DNA of 64,000 bases from Gillisella vitis. Lineage in GTDB: Bacteria > Pseudomonadota > Alphaproteobacteria > Rhizobiales > Rhizobiaceae. The notes below the pieces were generated by a model that was given only the letters and a program-made list of their open reading frames with translations, did not search any database and was not told the DNA's origin. The stretch lies in NCBI RefSeq assembly GCF_001541345.2, contig NZ_LMVL02000004.1:434001-498000 (forward strand), written 5' to 3'. Made by a program: the position numbers and the translations under genes. Numbering within the stretch: the first letter of the stretch is position 1; each line of letters starts with the position of its first letter. Of the stretch, positions 39,076 to 48,988 are shown piece after piece.

Positions 39076-40521
39076 ATGTCCGCCAATCCGCAACGGCTTC
39101 ACCGCCCCGATGGCACCAGACCGCAGACGGGCATTGTCCATCTCGGGCTTGGCGCCTTCTACCGCGCCCATGGAGCGATCTATATCGAACAGGCCATGGA
39201 GAAATCCGGCGGGGACTGGGGCATCGTTGGCGTCAGCCTGATGCGGCCCGACCAGCGCGATGCGCTCGCCCCCCAGGATTTCGCCTATACCGCCGTTGAG
39301 CTTGGGCCGAATGGCGAAACGCCGCATATGATCGTCGTGATCAACGATGTGCTGGTGGCACGGGAGAATCCGAAAACCGTGATCGACGCGATGAGCGATC
39401 CGGCTGTGCGGATCGTCAGCCTGACGGTAACGGAAAAAGGCTATTGCCACGAACCCTCCACCGGCAAACTGAACCGAGGCCATCCCGACATCCAGCATGA
39501 TTTGGCCCATCCCGAAGCCCCCGTCTCCGCCCTCGGCTTTCTGGTGCGGGCGCTGGAAAAGCGCCATGCGGCGGGCCTGCGTCCGTTCACGGTGCTGTGC
39601 TGCGACAACCTGCCGGAAAACGGCAAGGTGGTGCGTGGCGTCGTGCTGGAGCTTGCCGGGCTGATCTCATCCGATCTTCAAGGCTGGATTGCCAGCGAAG
39701 GTGCCTTTCCCTCGACCATGGTGGACCGGATCGTGCCGGCTACCAAACCGGAGGATATCGACCGGCTGGCGCAGATCACCGGCGTGCTGGATCTTTCCCC
39801 CGTCATGCATGAGCCTTTCCGGCAATGGGTGGTGGAAGACCATTTTGTCGATGGTGCAAGACCGGATCTCGGGGCCGTCGGCGTCGAACTGGTCGAGGAT
39901 GTGACGCCGTTCGAGCACATGAAGCTGCGCTGCCTGAACGGCACCCACTCCTCGCTTGCCTATCTCGGCTATCTCGCCGGTCACGAAACCATTGCCCAGA
40001 CGGTAGCCGATCCGGTCTTTGCCCGGTTCTGCAAAATGCTGTGGGACACGGAAATCACCCCCGGCCTGAAAGCTCCACCGGGCGTGAGCCTTAGCGATTA
40101 TACAGCTGCGCTGTTTGACCGTTACGCCAATCCCGCCATCCGCCACCGCACCTGGCAGATTGCCATGGACGGATCGCAGAAGCTGCCGCAACGAATTCTC
40201 GGCACTCTGACGGAGAACTTCGCGGCCAACCGGCCGATCAAGGGATTGGCTTTGGCCGTTGCCGCCTGGATGCGCTATGTTGGCGGCGTGGATGAAAAAG
40301 GCGACACCATTGACGTTCGCGACCCGCTGGCCGCACGATTGAAAAGCTTGAGCGACGGCGCAGCCGAGCCTGCCAACAAGGTAGCGGCCCTGTTGTCGGT
40401 GCGCGAGATTTTCCCTGCACTGCTGGCCGATAACCCAACCTTCCGCAATGCGCTGACGACAGCTTATCAAAGCCTTGTGACCAAGGGCGCGCGACAGACG
40501 ATAGAGGATTTGAACCGATGA
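39076..40521 (+). CDS. uxuB: Fructuronate reductase / mannitol dehydrogenase family
   Basis: This protein of about 481 residues in the polyol (mannitol) long-chain dehydrogenase family starts MSANPQRLHRP. It has the N-terminal VHLGLGAFYRAH cofactor segment, FTVLCCDNLPENGKVVRG, and the active-site region KLRCLNGTHSSLAYLGYL. In this cluster it should reduce D-fructuronate to D-mannonate, the UxaC product and UxuA substrate. A TTG at 39064 with GGAGG 5 bases upstream is a serious alternative start. Its stop overlaps the uxuA start (ATGA). It might also reduce tagaturonate, since no separate uxaB is seen. Confidence 0.9.
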   Translation: MSANPQRLHRPDGTRPQTGIVHLGLGAFYRAHGAIYIEQAMEKSGGDWGIVGVSLMRPDQRDALAPQDFAYTAVELGPNGETPHMIVVINDVLVARENPKTVIDAMSDPAVRIVSLTVTEKGYCHEPSTGKLNRGHPDIQHDLAHPEAPVSALGFLVRALEKRHAAGLRPFTVLCCDNLPENGKVVRGVVLELAGLISSDLQGWIASEGAFPSTMVDRIVPATKPEDIDRLAQITGVLDLSPVMHEPFRQWVVEDHFVDGARPDLGAVGVELVEDVTPFEHMKLRCLNGTHSSLAYLGYLAGHETIAQTVADPVFARFCKMLWDTEITPGLKAPPGVSLSDYTAALFDRYANPAIRHRTWQIAMDGSQKLPQRILGTLTENFAANRPIKGLALAVAAWMRYVGGVDEKGDTIDVRDPLAARLKSLSDGAAEPANKVAALLSVREIFPALLADNPTFRNALTTAYQSLVTKGARQTIEDLNR

Positions 40522-41711
40522 AAGAGAGCTGGCGCTGGTACGGCCCCTTTGACCGCATTACCCTGGCCGAGGTCGCCCAGACCGGTGCCTCCGGCATCGT
40601 CAACGCGCTGCACGAAATTCCCTATGGTGAGGTCTGGGGCAGCGATGCCATTGCGGCGCGCCGCGACGAAATCGCCAATAGCGGCTTGGGCCTGACCTGG
40701 AATGTGGTGGAAAGCCTGCCGATCCATGAGGATATCAAGCGGGGCGAAGGTGATCTTGAGCGGCTGTTTAGCAATTATCGCCAGTCGATGAAAAACCTGG
40801 CCGACGCCGGTATCTATACGATTTGCTATAATTTCATGCCATTGCTCGACTGGACCCGCACCCAGCTGGATGCGCCGGTGGCACGTGGCGGCACCGCCCT
40901 GCGGTTTTCCGAACCGCATATGGCCGCCTTTGAGATCCATATGCTGGAGCGCGACGGTGCTGAAAATGACTATTCGCCAGAGGTGCGCGAAGCCGCCAAG
41001 GCCTGGTTCGACGCCTCCAGCGAAGGCTTGCGGCAGAACCTGTTGAACAGCATCATGTCCGGCCTGCCCGGTGCCTTCGACCGCTACGATATCCGTGGGT
41101 TGCGCGAGGCACTGAAGCGCTATCACGGCATCAGCCGCGATGAGATCCGCGCCAATTACGCCCGCTTCCTCGCCGAAGTCATCCCGACGGCAGAAGAGCT
41201 TGGCATGCGGTTTTGCGTGCATCCCGACGATCCGCCGCGCGATATTCTCGGCCTGCCGCGCATCGTCTCCTGCGAAGACGACATTGCCTGGATCATGGAA
41301 CAGCAACCGGCCCTTGCCAACGGCCTGACGCTGTGCGCGGGCTCGCTGGGGGCCAATCCAAAAAACGATATTCCGGCCATTGCCGCACGCTTTGCCGAGC
41401 GCATCCATTTTGCCCATCTGCGCAATGTGGCCAAGGAGAAGGACGGTTCCTTCCAGGAGGCCGCGCATCTGGATGGCGATACCGACATGGTGACGCTGAT
41501 TGCCGTGCTGATTGCCGAAGAGCGCCGCCGCAAGGTAGACGGTCGCGCCGATTTCGACATTCCCTTCCGGCCTGATCATGGCCACGAATTGCTTGACGAT
41601 GTCAGCCGCGGCACCCATCCCGGCTATCCGCTGGTCGGGCGCCTGCGCGGGCTGGCGGAACTGCGCGGGGTCATTCGCGCCCTCTCTCATGGACATGTCC
41701 ATTATGGCTGA
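40518..41711 (+). CDS. uxuA: Mannonate dehydratase
   Basis: This 397-residue UxuA, near the usual 394, dehydrates D-mannonate to KDG. It starts MKESWRWYGPFDRITLAEV, and family segments such as GLTWNVVESLPIHEDIK, NFMPLLDWTRTQLD and the metal-site FCVHPDDPPRDILGLPRI are clear. It overlaps uxuB by 4 bases and uxaA by 8 bases. Confidence 0.96.
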   Translation: MKESWRWYGPFDRITLAEVAQTGASGIVNALHEIPYGEVWGSDAIAARRDEIANSGLGLTWNVVESLPIHEDIKRGEGDLERLFSNYRQSMKNLADAGIYTICYNFMPLLDWTRTQLDAPVARGGTALRFSEPHMAAFEIHMLERDGAENDYSPEVREAAKAWFDASSEGLRQNLLNSIMSGLPGAFDRYDIRGLREALKRYHGISRDEIRANYARFLAEVIPTAEELGMRFCVHPDDPPRDILGLPRIVSCEDDIAWIMEQQPALANGLTLCAGSLGANPKNDIPAIAARFAERIHFAHLRNVAKEKDGSFQEAAHLDGDTDMVTLIAVLIAEERRRKVDGRADFDIPFRPDHGHELLDDVSRGTHPGYPLVGRLRGLAELRGVIRALSHGHVHYG

Positions 41712-43236
41712 AGGCACAGGGACAGTGCTGCTGCACCCGGATGACACCGTTGCCATCCTGACCAATCCCGCCCCGGCAGGCGCGCAGCCGCTTGGATTTG
41801 GCGCGGCCCTCGATCATCCGGTGGCGCGTGGCCACAAGATTGCCCGGCAGGATATGGATGCGGGTGGCAATATCATCAAGTTCGGACAGGTGATTGGCTA
41901 TGCCAGCCGCCCGATCCGGGCGGGTGAGCATGTGCATATCGACAACTGTGCCTTCGGCGCCCATGACCAGCATTATGAGGTGGGTGCCGATTACCAGAAG
42001 GCGCTAGCCGCAATTCCCATTGTTAAGCCCGAGACATTCATGGGCTATCGCCGGGCGAATGGACAGGCGGGAACGCGCAATTTCATCGCCATCTGCGCCA
42101 CCGTCAACTGTTCCGCCACCGTTATCCGGCGCGCTGCCGATGACATCAATCGCTCCGGCATTCTCAATGATTACCCCAATATCGACGGGGTCGCCGCCTT
42201 TGCCCATGGCACCGGCTGCGGCATGGATGCGGGCGGCGAAGGGGCGGATATTCTGCAACGGGTGCTCTGGGGCTATGCCACTCATCCCAATGTCGGCGCT
42301 GCGGTTTTTGTCGGCCTGGGTTGCGAAGTCATGCAACTCGCCCGGATGAAAATGCTCTATGGTGGCAATGACGAAAGCCGGTTCTTCGGCCTGACCATTC
42401 AAGACAGTGGCGGCACCGCTGCGACCATCAAGCATCTGATCGAGCATATCAAATCCATCCTGCCCGTAGTCAATGCCATCCAGCGCCAGCCGATTCCGGC
42501 CTCGGAACTGAAACTGGCGCTGCAATGCGGCGGCTCGGACGGCTTTTCCGGCATCACCGCCAATCCGGCGCTCGGCATCGCTTCCGACCTGCTGGTCGGC
42601 CTGGGCGGCACGGTGGTTCTTTCGGAAACACCTGAGATCTACGGTGCCGAACAATTGCTGCTGCGCCGCGCCGCATCAAGCGAGATCGGCGAAAAGCTGA
42701 TCGCCCGGATTCGCTGGTGGGAAGACTATACAAAAATGAACCGGGGCTCGATGGACAACAATCCAAGCCCCGGCAACAAACTGGGCGGGCTGACCACCAT
42801 TCTGGAAAAATCCCTCGGCGCATCCGCCAAGGCAGGCAGCACGCCGCTGACCGACGTGTTGAACTATGCCGAACGGATCGAAACCCCCGGCTTCGTCTTC
42901 ATGGACACCCCCGGCTACGACCCGGTCTCCGCCACCGGCCAGATCGCTGGCGGCGCGCAAATGCTGGTCTTCACCACCGGACGGGGCTCCGCCTTCGGCT
43001 CTAAGCCCACCCCCACCATCAAGCTTGCCACCAACAGTAAATTGTTTGAAGATATGCCTGACGACATGGACCTCAACTGCGGTGATATCATCAGCGCTGG
43101 TGTATCGATTGCGCAAAAGGGGCGGGAGATTCTCGATCTCGTGCTGGCCTCGGCTTCGGGGCAGAAGACCAAGTCAGAGATTTTGGGGCTGGGGGATAAC
43201 GAATTTGTGCCTTGGCAGGTTGGGGCGGTGATGTGA
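41704..43236 (+). CDS. uxaA: Altronate dehydratase (UxaA family)
   Basis: This 510-residue protein has an N-terminal SAF domain (about residues 8-95) and a C-terminal dehydratase domain with GYRRANGQAGTRNFIAI, FAHGTGCGM, GGTAATIKHLIEHI and MDNNPSPGNKLGGLT. UxaA dehydrates D-altronate to KDG. The start at 41704 gives the family N-terminus and overlaps uxuA by 8 bases; the longer frame from 41578 is rejected. A related galactarate dehydratase activity cannot be excluded. The gene ends 2 bases from the convergent TetR gene. Confidence 0.9.
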   Translation: MAEGTGTVLLHPDDTVAILTNPAPAGAQPLGFGAALDHPVARGHKIARQDMDAGGNIIKFGQVIGYASRPIRAGEHVHIDNCAFGAHDQHYEVGADYQKALAAIPIVKPETFMGYRRANGQAGTRNFIAICATVNCSATVIRRAADDINRSGILNDYPNIDGVAAFAHGTGCGMDAGGEGADILQRVLWGYATHPNVGAAVFVGLGCEVMQLARMKMLYGGNDESRFFGLTIQDSGGTAATIKHLIEHIKSILPVVNAIQRQPIPASELKLALQCGGSDGFSGITANPALGIASDLLVGLGGTVVLSETPEIYGAEQLLLRRAASSEIGEKLIARIRWWEDYTKMNRGSMDNNPSPGNKLGGLTTILEKSLGASAKAGSTPLTDVLNYAERIETPGFVFMDTPGYDPVSATGQIAGGAQMLVFTTGRGSAFGSKPTPTIKLATNSKLFEDMPDDMDLNCGDIISAGVSIAQKGREILDLVLASASGQKTKSEILGLGDNEFVPWQVGAVM

Positions 43237-43238
43237 GT

Positions 43239-43877
43239 TTATATTGCGGACAAATAAGACTGAATGATCCGGACAAGCTCATTTCTGACGTCTACGGTCT
43301 GCAAGGTTCCGCGCCGTGCAGCATTATGGACAATGCCGTCTACAGCATCGGACAGAACGATTCCTGCTGTCTGATTGTCAATGTCATTTTTGCCTGAGCG
43401 ATACGTGGTCACGGCGGCGCTGTAGTATCCAAGATACTCCTTTTCAAAAGCGCTGGCTGGGTCTCGGAATGTTTCAGACACCGGTGCTTCGTCGAGCAAA
43501 ACCCTGTGCAAACCCGGATGCGTACTATGGATGGCAATAACCCCATCCACCAATTCCTCAACAAAGCGGGGAAGCGTCAAACCCTGCTCCAAAACACTCT
43601 TCAACACGGTGCGACAATCCTCAAGGTGACGATCGCGAATAGAATCGATCAATGAATGCTTGTCGGGGAAATACTGATAGTAGGACCCTACGCTCACACC
43701 CGCTGCTTCAGCAATTTTATTGGTGGTAAAACCAGCCCAACCGTGATCGCTCAAAATACGAGCAGCAGCCTCAATGATCGCATCCACTGTTGCCTTGGAG
43801 CGCGCCTGTACCGGTCGCTTGCGCATCACGTGTTTCGCTTTTTCAATGCGAGTAGACAAGGGAGCCTCACCAAACAA
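43239..43877 (-). CDS. TetR family transcriptional regulator
   Basis: This 212-residue regulator has the TetR N-terminal helix-turn-helix (about residues 28-75, including WAGFTTNKIAEAAGVSVGSYYQYFPDKHSL) and a C-terminal helical ligand domain. It diverges from the DinB-family gene, and the 49 bases between them hold a clear palindrome, so it probably represses both. The gene pair looks less GC-rich than flanking genes, which may mark acquired DNA. Confidence 0.9.
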   Translation of the reverse strand: MFGEAPLSTRIEKAKHVMRKRPVQARSKATVDAIIEAAARILSDHGWAGFTTNKIAEAAGVSVGSYYQYFPDKHSLIDSIRDRHLEDCRTVLKSVLEQGLTLPRFVEELVDGVIAIHSTHPGLHRVLLDEAPVSETFRDPASAFEKEYLGYYSAAVTTYRSGKNDIDNQTAGIVLSDAVDGIVHNAARRGTLQTVDVRNELVRIIQSYLSAI

Positions 43878-43878
43878 G

Positions 43879-43901
43879 AATGTGAGTATATTACTCGCAT
43901 T
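43879..43901. promoter_or_regulatory. Palindromic operator between the TetR and DinB genes
   Basis: AATG-T-GAGTA and TACTC-G-CATT face each other around a 3-base centre, giving a 23-base near-perfect dyad. It lies directly before the TetR start and 25 bases before the DinB start, as expected for a TetR operator controlling both promoters. Confidence 0.65.
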
Positions 43902-43926
43902 TTTGACATTGCAAAGGAGGCATTCA

Positions 43927-44448
43927 ATGCACCATCAACTCAGCAGCTTTTTCCGTTACCAAAGCTGGGCCAATGCAGAATTTTTCGACAAACTGGCACT
44001 TATGGACCGGACACAGCACGAGCAGGCCTACGATCAAGCACGTCGACTGATGAACCATAACTATGTGGTGGCGCAAATATTTGCGGGGCATCTTGTTGGT
44101 CGCCCACATGGTTACACCTCGGACAATACCGATGAAACACCCTCGCTGGAAGAGTTACGCAAAGCCGTCACAACATCAGACCAATGGTATCTTGATTATG
44201 TGACGAGTATTACTGCCGATCAACTCCTTGAAAAGATAGCGTTTTCCTTCACTGACGGTGACAAAGGCACCATGACGCGGGAAGAAATGCTCACCCATGT
44301 CGTCATCCATGGCGGCTATCATCGGGGTGAAGTTGGTCGCATCCTCTCACAGGCATCTGCTCCATTGCCATGGGATACATTTGCCGTGTTTCTGCATCAA
44401 ACCGAGCCGGAACGGCGGCATCACAAAAAACTGGAAATGGCCACTTGA
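43927..44448 (+). CDS. DinB family protein
   Basis: This 173-residue four-helix-bundle protein has the metal-binding histidines of DinB proteins: a central His in MNHNYVVAQIFAGHL and HVVIHGGYHRGEVGRIL (about residues 122-138), with FFRYQSWANAEFF at the N-terminus. Such proteins are metal-dependent, probably thiol or transferase enzymes; many are damage- or stress-induced. AAAGGAGG precedes the ATG at 43927, settling the start. It is controlled from the TetR-type operator just upstream. Confidence 0.9.
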   Translation: MHHQLSSFFRYQSWANAEFFDKLALMDRTQHEQAYDQARRLMNHNYVVAQIFAGHLVGRPHGYTSDNTDETPSLEELRKAVTTSDQWYLDYVTSITADQLLEKIAFSFTDGDKGTMTREEMLTHVVIHGGYHRGEVGRILSQASAPLPWDTFAVFLHQTEPERRHHKKLEMAT

Positions 44449-44454
44449 ACGTAA

Positions 44455-44480
44455 AAAGCCGGGCGTTTCCACCCGGCTTT
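44455..44480. terminator. Bidirectional terminator between the DinB gene and pntB
   Basis: AAAGCCGGG (44455-44463) pairs with CCCGGCTTT (44472-44480). Read on the minus strand the stem is followed by a T-run (GGCTTTTTAC), a good intrinsic terminator for pntAB. On the plus strand it can serve the DinB gene. Confidence 0.75.
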
Positions 44481-44503
44481 CCATCTCACAAACCTACCAG
44501 ATC

Positions 44504-45937
44504 TTACTTAATCATCGGCAGCAATTCACTCACCGACTTCTTCGCATCGCCATAGAACATCCGCGTATTTTCCTTATAAAACAGCGGATTCTCGATGCCG
44601 GAATAGCCGGTGCCTTGGCCGCGCTTGGACACGAACACCTGCTTGGCTTTCCACACCTGCAAGACAGGCATGCCGGCGATCGGGCTGTTGGGGTCTTCTT
44701 CGGCAGCTGGGTTGACGATGTCGTTGGAGCCGATGACGATTACGACGTCGGTGCTTGGGAAATCGTCGTTGATCTCGTCCATTTCCATGACGATGTCATA
44801 GGGCACCTTGGCTTCGGCCAAGAGCACGTTCATATGGCCAGGCAAACGGCCTGCGACCGGATGGATGGCAAAACGCACGTTCTTGCCAGCGTCACGCAGT
44901 TTGCGGGTGAGTTCTGACACAGCCTGCTGGGCCTGTGCCACCGCCATGCCGTAGCCGGGCACAATGATCACGCTTTCAGCCTCGTTCAGCGCATTGGCCA
45001 CGCCTTCTGCATCGATGGCCACCTGTTCGCCCTCGATTTCCATCGCCGGGCCGGTCGTACCACCGAAACCACCGAGGATGACCGAGATGAAGGACCGGTT
45101 CATCGCCTTGCACATGATATAAGACAGGATCGCGCCTGACGAGCCGACGAGAGCACCGGTCACGATCAGCAGGTCATTGCCCAGCGTAAAGCCGATGGCC
45201 GCTGCCGCCCAGCCGGAATAGCTGTTCAGCATCGACACCACCACCGGCATATCGGCACCGCCAATCCCCATGATCAGGTGATAGCCGATGAAGAAGGCCA
45301 GAAGCGTCATCAGCACCAGCGCCCAGGCACCAGCTCCGTAAAAATAAGCGATCAACAGCAGGAAGGACAAAGCGGCGGCACCGGCGTTGAGCATATGCCC
45401 GCCGGGCAGTTGCTTGGCCTTGCCATCGATCTTTCCAGCAAGTTTGCCAAAGGCAATGACCGAGCCTGTGAAGGTGACGGCACCGATGAAGACGCCGAGA
45501 AACACCTCGACCTTCATGATTGCCAGCTCGACTGGAACCTTATGAGCGAGAATAGCCGCAAAACCGGTGAGTGTCGCCCGTGCCGCGTCATCGAGTCGGG
45601 CGACATGCGCTTCTTCGATATGGGCGTTATAGCCGATGAACACCGCAGCCAGACCGACAAAGCTATGCAATGCTGCCACAAGCTGTGGCATTTCGGTCAT
45701 CTGCACGCGGTTGGCGACATAATAGCCGAGCACCGACCCGCCAGCGATCATCAACACGATAATGAACCAATGGCCGATGCCGGGGCCGAAGATCGTCGCG
45801 ATCACAGCCAGTCCCATGCCGACAATGCCGTACCAGACGGCGCGCTTGGCGCTTTCCTGGCCAGACAGACCACCCAGCGAGAGGATAAACAATACAGCGG
45901 CCGCAATATAGGCTGCCGAAACAATACCAATTGCCAT
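44504..45937 (-). CDS. pntB: NAD(P) transhydrogenase subunit beta
   Basis: This 477-residue protein has about nine transmembrane helices in the first 290 residues, then the NADP(H)-binding domain III with [15 protein letters not shown] and [16 protein letters not shown]. It couples proton entry to hydride transfer from NADH to NADP+, supplying NADPH. It lies 16 bases downstream of pntA, and a terminator follows. Confidence 0.97.
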   Translation of the reverse strand: MAIGIVSAAYIAAAVLFILSLGGLSGQESAKRAVWYGIVGMGLAVIATIFGPGIGHWFIIVLMIAGGSVLGYYVANRVQMTEMPQLVAALHSFVGLAAVFIGYNAHIEEAHVARLDDAARATLTGFAAILAHKVPVELAIMKVEVFLGVFIGAVTFTGSVIAFGKLAGKIDGKAKQLPGGHMLNAGAAALSFLLLIAYFYGAGAWALVLMTLLAFFIGYHLIMGIGGADMPVVVSMLNSYSGWAAAAIGFTLGNDLLIVTGALVGSSGAILSYIMCKAMNRSFISVILGGFGGTTGPAMEIEGEQVAIDAEGVANALNEAESVIIVPGYGMAVAQAQQAVSELTRKLRDAGKNVRFAIHPVAGRLPGHMNVLLAEAKVPYDIVMEMDEINDDFPSTDVVIVIGSNDIVNPAAEEDPNSPIAGMPVLQVWKAKQVFVSKRGQGTGYSGIENPLFYKENTRMFYGDAKKSVSELLPMIK

Positions 45938-45953
45938 GATACTACCCTCTCCC

Positions 45954-47531
45954 TCAGGACTTCTGGAACATGGCGAGCATGCGCCGTGTCACGAGGAAGC
46001 CGCCGACGATATTGATCGTCGCAATCAGCACGGACAATGCCGCCAATGTCACCACCAGCCAGTTGCTGGAACCGATCTGCAGCAAAGCGCCCAGAATGAC
46101 GATACCGGAAATCGCGTTGGTCACCGCCATCAGCGGCGTATGCAGCGAATGACTGACACCCCAGATCACCTGGAAACCAATGAAGCAGGCCAGAACGAAC
46201 ACAATGAAATGGCTCATGAAGCTTGCCGGTGCAAAAGCACCCACCAACAGCATCACCGCCGTGCCAATCGCCAGCAGCTTGACCTGATTGGCGGTCTGCG
46301 CCTTGAAATCTGCCGTCTCCTTGGCCCGCTTTTCATCGTGGGTCAGTTCCTTGACTTTTTCTTTGGGCTTGGCGGCAGCAATCGCCTGCACCTTGGGCGG
46401 CGGTGGCGGATAGGTAATCGCGCCTTCAAAGGTCACGGTCGCACCCCTGATAACGTCGTCTTCCATGTTGTGGACGAGCTTGCCATCCTTGGCCGGGGTC
46501 AGATCCGTCATCATATGACGGATATTGGTGGAATACAGCGTCGAGGACTGCGCCGCCATCCGGCTTGGAAAATCCGTATAGCCGATGACGACGACGCCAT
46601 TGTCAGACACCACTCGTTGGTCGGCCACCGTCAGATCGCAATTGCCGCCGCGTTCAGCCGCCAGATCGATAATGACCGAGCCGGGCTTCATGGAAGCCAC
46701 CATATCGGCCAGCCACAGCTTTGGCGCATCCCGACCGGGGATCAGCGCTGTGGTGATGACGATGTCGATATCGGGAGCCAGTTCACGGAACTTCGCCAAT
46801 TGCTTTTCGCGGAATTCCGGCGAAGACGGAGCGGCATAACCACCGGTCGCCGCGCCGTCCTGGGTGGCTTCGAATTCCAGATAGACGAACTGCGCGCCCA
46901 TGCTCTCGATCTGCTCGGCCACTTCAGGGCGAACGTCGAACGCATAGACGATGGCGCCCAGCGACGTGGCCGTACCAATCGCGGCAAGACCAGCCACACC
47001 GGCACCGATGATCAACACCTTGGCTGGCGGAACCTTGCCCGCAGCCGTCACCTGTCCGGTGAAGAAACGGCCAAAATTATTGCCCGCCTCGATCACGGCG
47101 CGATAACCGGCAATATTGGCCATGGAGGACAAGGCATCCATTTTCTGGGCGCGCGAGATGCGCGGCACCATGTCCATGGCGATCACATTGGCGCCCTTGG
47201 TCTTGGCTTCTTCCAGAAGCGCAGCATTCTGCGCGGGATAAAAGAAGGAGATCAGGGTTTTGCCGGGCGCGAGCTTTTCAACTTCAGAGGACTCCGGCGG
47301 ACGCACCTTGGCAATCACATCCGCCTGCGCGTAAAGCGCGTCTGCGCTATCGGCGACCGTGACGCCCGCTTTGCGGTAGGCATCGTCAGAAAAACCCGCA
47401 GCCTTGCCAGCGCCTGTTTCGATCAGGCATGCATACCCAAGTTTCTGCAATTGTTGTGCGCTGTCGGGCGTCATCGCAACGCGCGCTTCGCCAACATATA
47501 ATTCTTTTGGTGAGCCTATTGTCAAACTCAT
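45954..47531 (-). CDS. pntA: NAD(P) transhydrogenase subunit alpha (full-length)
   Basis: This 525-residue protein joins the NAD(H)-binding domain I (residues 1 to about 380, with [22 protein letters not shown] and [16 protein letters not shown]) to a C-terminal membrane part with about four helices. A charged linker (PPPPPKVQ then [18 protein letters not shown]) connects them. Many alphaproteobacteria split this into two genes, PntAA and PntAB; here it is one. AGGAGG precedes the ATG at 47531, so the ATG at 47567 is rejected. Confidence 0.96.
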   Translation of the reverse strand: MSLTIGSPKELYVGEARVAMTPDSAQQLQKLGYACLIETGAGKAAGFSDDAYRKAGVTVADSADALYAQADVIAKVRPPESSEVEKLAPGKTLISFFYPAQNAALLEEAKTKGANVIAMDMVPRISRAQKMDALSSMANIAGYRAVIEAGNNFGRFFTGQVTAAGKVPPAKVLIIGAGVAGLAAIGTATSLGAIVYAFDVRPEVAEQIESMGAQFVYLEFEATQDGAATGGYAAPSSPEFREKQLAKFRELAPDIDIVITTALIPGRDAPKLWLADMVASMKPGSVIIDLAAERGGNCDLTVADQRVVSDNGVVVIGYTDFPSRMAAQSSTLYSTNIRHMMTDLTPAKDGKLVHNMEDDVIRGATVTFEGAITYPPPPPKVQAIAAAKPKEKVKELTHDEKRAKETADFKAQTANQVKLLAIGTAVMLLVGAFAPASFMSHFIVFVLACFIGFQVIWGVSHSLHTPLMAVTNAISGIVILGALLQIGSSNWLVVTLAALSVLIATINIVGGFLVTRRMLAMFQKS

Positions 47532-47700
47532 GGAAACCTCCTGACCCTCGATACGAGGGAACCGCACCAGCTTATCGCCTCCGCGCGCCCTCGTCCCCGT
47601 GACATGATGACCTCATGCCCGCGGCATTTAAGGGAGGTCGCGATTGCAAAACAAGCCTTTGTTAACGCTTTCGGTACGTTCGACTATCGATAAACACGGC

Positions 47701-47712
47701 TTTGTCGACAAA
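47701..47712. promoter_or_regulatory. 12-base palindrome in the pntA upstream gap
   Basis: The 298-base gap 47532-47829 contains no gene. It holds the pntA promoter and the LysR gene 3' flank. TTTGTCGACAAA is a perfect palindrome, extended by imperfect CGG/CCG flanks, about 170 bases upstream of pntA. It could be an operator; nothing else was recognised. Confidence 0.3.
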
Positions 47713-47829
47713 CCGGCAAAACCACCAGTGTCTGGCCGGCCTGTGTACAACCACCACCTCTTGAAAAGGTGACAGATGCACCAAAACGATGCTGTCCACA
47801 GACCATCAGAGGTCAGAAAAGAACAGATC

Positions 47830-48762
47830 TCAGCGCGTGGTGAATTCCTGAAGGACAAGATCCTGAAGACGAGCGGCCAGCGTCGACATATGCCGGTTTT
47901 TCATGCTGATCATATGATACGGCAGAACGATAATCGGTCGCCGGATCTTCAGACAGCACAGCCCGGCCCCTGTCGTCTGCCGACAGAGCAGGTCGGACAC
48001 TTCCCGCGACAGCGGCGTGATCGCATTGGACGCGGCAATCATCGCAATCATCACCAGCAGCGAGGTGGTATTGACGACATCCACAGGCAGCGTCGTTCCC
48101 GCATCGATGAAGGCGTTTTCAACGGCCTGGCGCACCGGCGCGCCCGGTCCCTGCATCACCCAGGGAAAATGCAGCAGGTCGGTCATCCCGAGATCCGTCG
48201 AATTGGCCAGGGGATGGCTCTGGTGGACGATCAGATCCACTTCCTCGGTGCGGGCATGACGAATATGGAATTGGCGGGCATCGACACCAACAGGAATCCG
48301 CCCCAGCACAAAATCAAACTGTCCCGAAACGAGATTGGAAATCAACGTTCCGCTCGGGGCCACATCGACGTAAATATCAGCGGTGCGTGCCTCTGCCTTC
48401 AGCGTGCTGATGGCTGGCACGATATAGCCGAGCGCCCCACCCGTCACCGCCCCGACACTGACGGTGCCGGATGCGCCGCGCTTGATTGCGTCCACCTCGC
48501 GCATCGCTTCGCGCATTTCCTGAAGCAGGATTTCCGAGCGCCGCACCAGGGCCGCCCCCACTTCGGTCGCCTCCATGCCCTTGGGCGTGCGCAGAAACAC
48601 CGCCGCGCCGACGATCCGCTCAATTTCGGCCAGCATTCGTGATGCTGCAGGCTGGGTCATCGAGACCTGACCCGCCGCCAGGCTCAACTGTCCAAGCTCT
48701 CCAATCGCCTTGATGAGCGTGAAATGCTTCGGCTGAAGCCGGTTTGCCAGTGTATTATTCAT
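47830..48762 (-). CDS. gbpR: LysR family regulator, GbpR-type
   Basis: This 310-residue LysR protein has the N-terminal winged helix (about residues 18-75: SLAAGQVSMTQPAASRMLAEIERIVGAAVF, then TPKGMEATEVG) and a periplasmic-binding-like effector domain. It is divergent from chvE, the arrangement in Agrobacterium where GbpR activates chvE in response to sugars such as galactose and arabinose. The name rests on position and family. A palindrome lies in the shared gap. Confidence 0.88.
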   Translation of the reverse strand: MNNTLANRLQPKHFTLIKAIGELGQLSLAAGQVSMTQPAASRMLAEIERIVGAAVFLRTPKGMEATEVGAALVRRSEILLQEMREAMREVDAIKRGASGTVSVGAVTGGALGYIVPAISTLKAEARTADIYVDVAPSGTLISNLVSGQFDFVLGRIPVGVDARQFHIRHARTEEVDLIVHQSHPLANSTDLGMTDLLHFPWVMQGPGAPVRQAVENAFIDAGTTLPVDVVNTTSLLVMIAMIAASNAITPLSREVSDLLCRQTTGAGLCCLKIRRPIIVLPYHMISMKNRHMSTLAARLQDLVLQEFTTR

Positions 48763-48794
48763 AAAGCGTATATCAGGATTGATATGGGGAATGT

Positions 48795-48814
48795 CAAATA
48801 AATCATTTGAATGA
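48795..48814. promoter_or_regulatory. LysR-type operator candidate in the gbpR-chvE gap
   Basis: CAAAT (48795-48799) and ATTTG (48805-48809) form an inverted repeat with a 5-base spacer, a LysR-box-like dyad. An overlapping TCATT-TG-AATGA palindrome occupies 48803-48814. The site lies about 33 bases upstream of gbpR and 175 upstream of chvE, suited to autoregulation and chvE activation. Confidence 0.45.
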
Positions 48815-48988
48815 CATACCCGGACAGATAAGAGTCCCGCATGGATCGTGTAGTGCTTATAAAGCCTATCGGATTCTTTGCGGCGAACAGAAGGAGCTGG
48901 GGCCGCTTCTGCATGACGCGCCAGGCCGGGAACGGTTTGCGGGCCAGATCATGCAGCGGATTGATATGGAAACCAAGGGAGGTTCCTC

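Noticed and set aside
40467..41765. Minus-strand ORF of 432 codons
   Set aside because: It is antisense to uxuA and the uxuA/uxaA junction; no domain.
45936..47501. Plus-strand ORF of 521 codons
   Set aside because: It is antisense to pntA and has no recognisable domain.
47628..47858. Small minus-strand ORF of 76 codons upstream of pntA
   Set aside because: It overlaps the LysR gene end, has no ribosome-binding site or family resemblance, and crosses a palindromic intergenic region.
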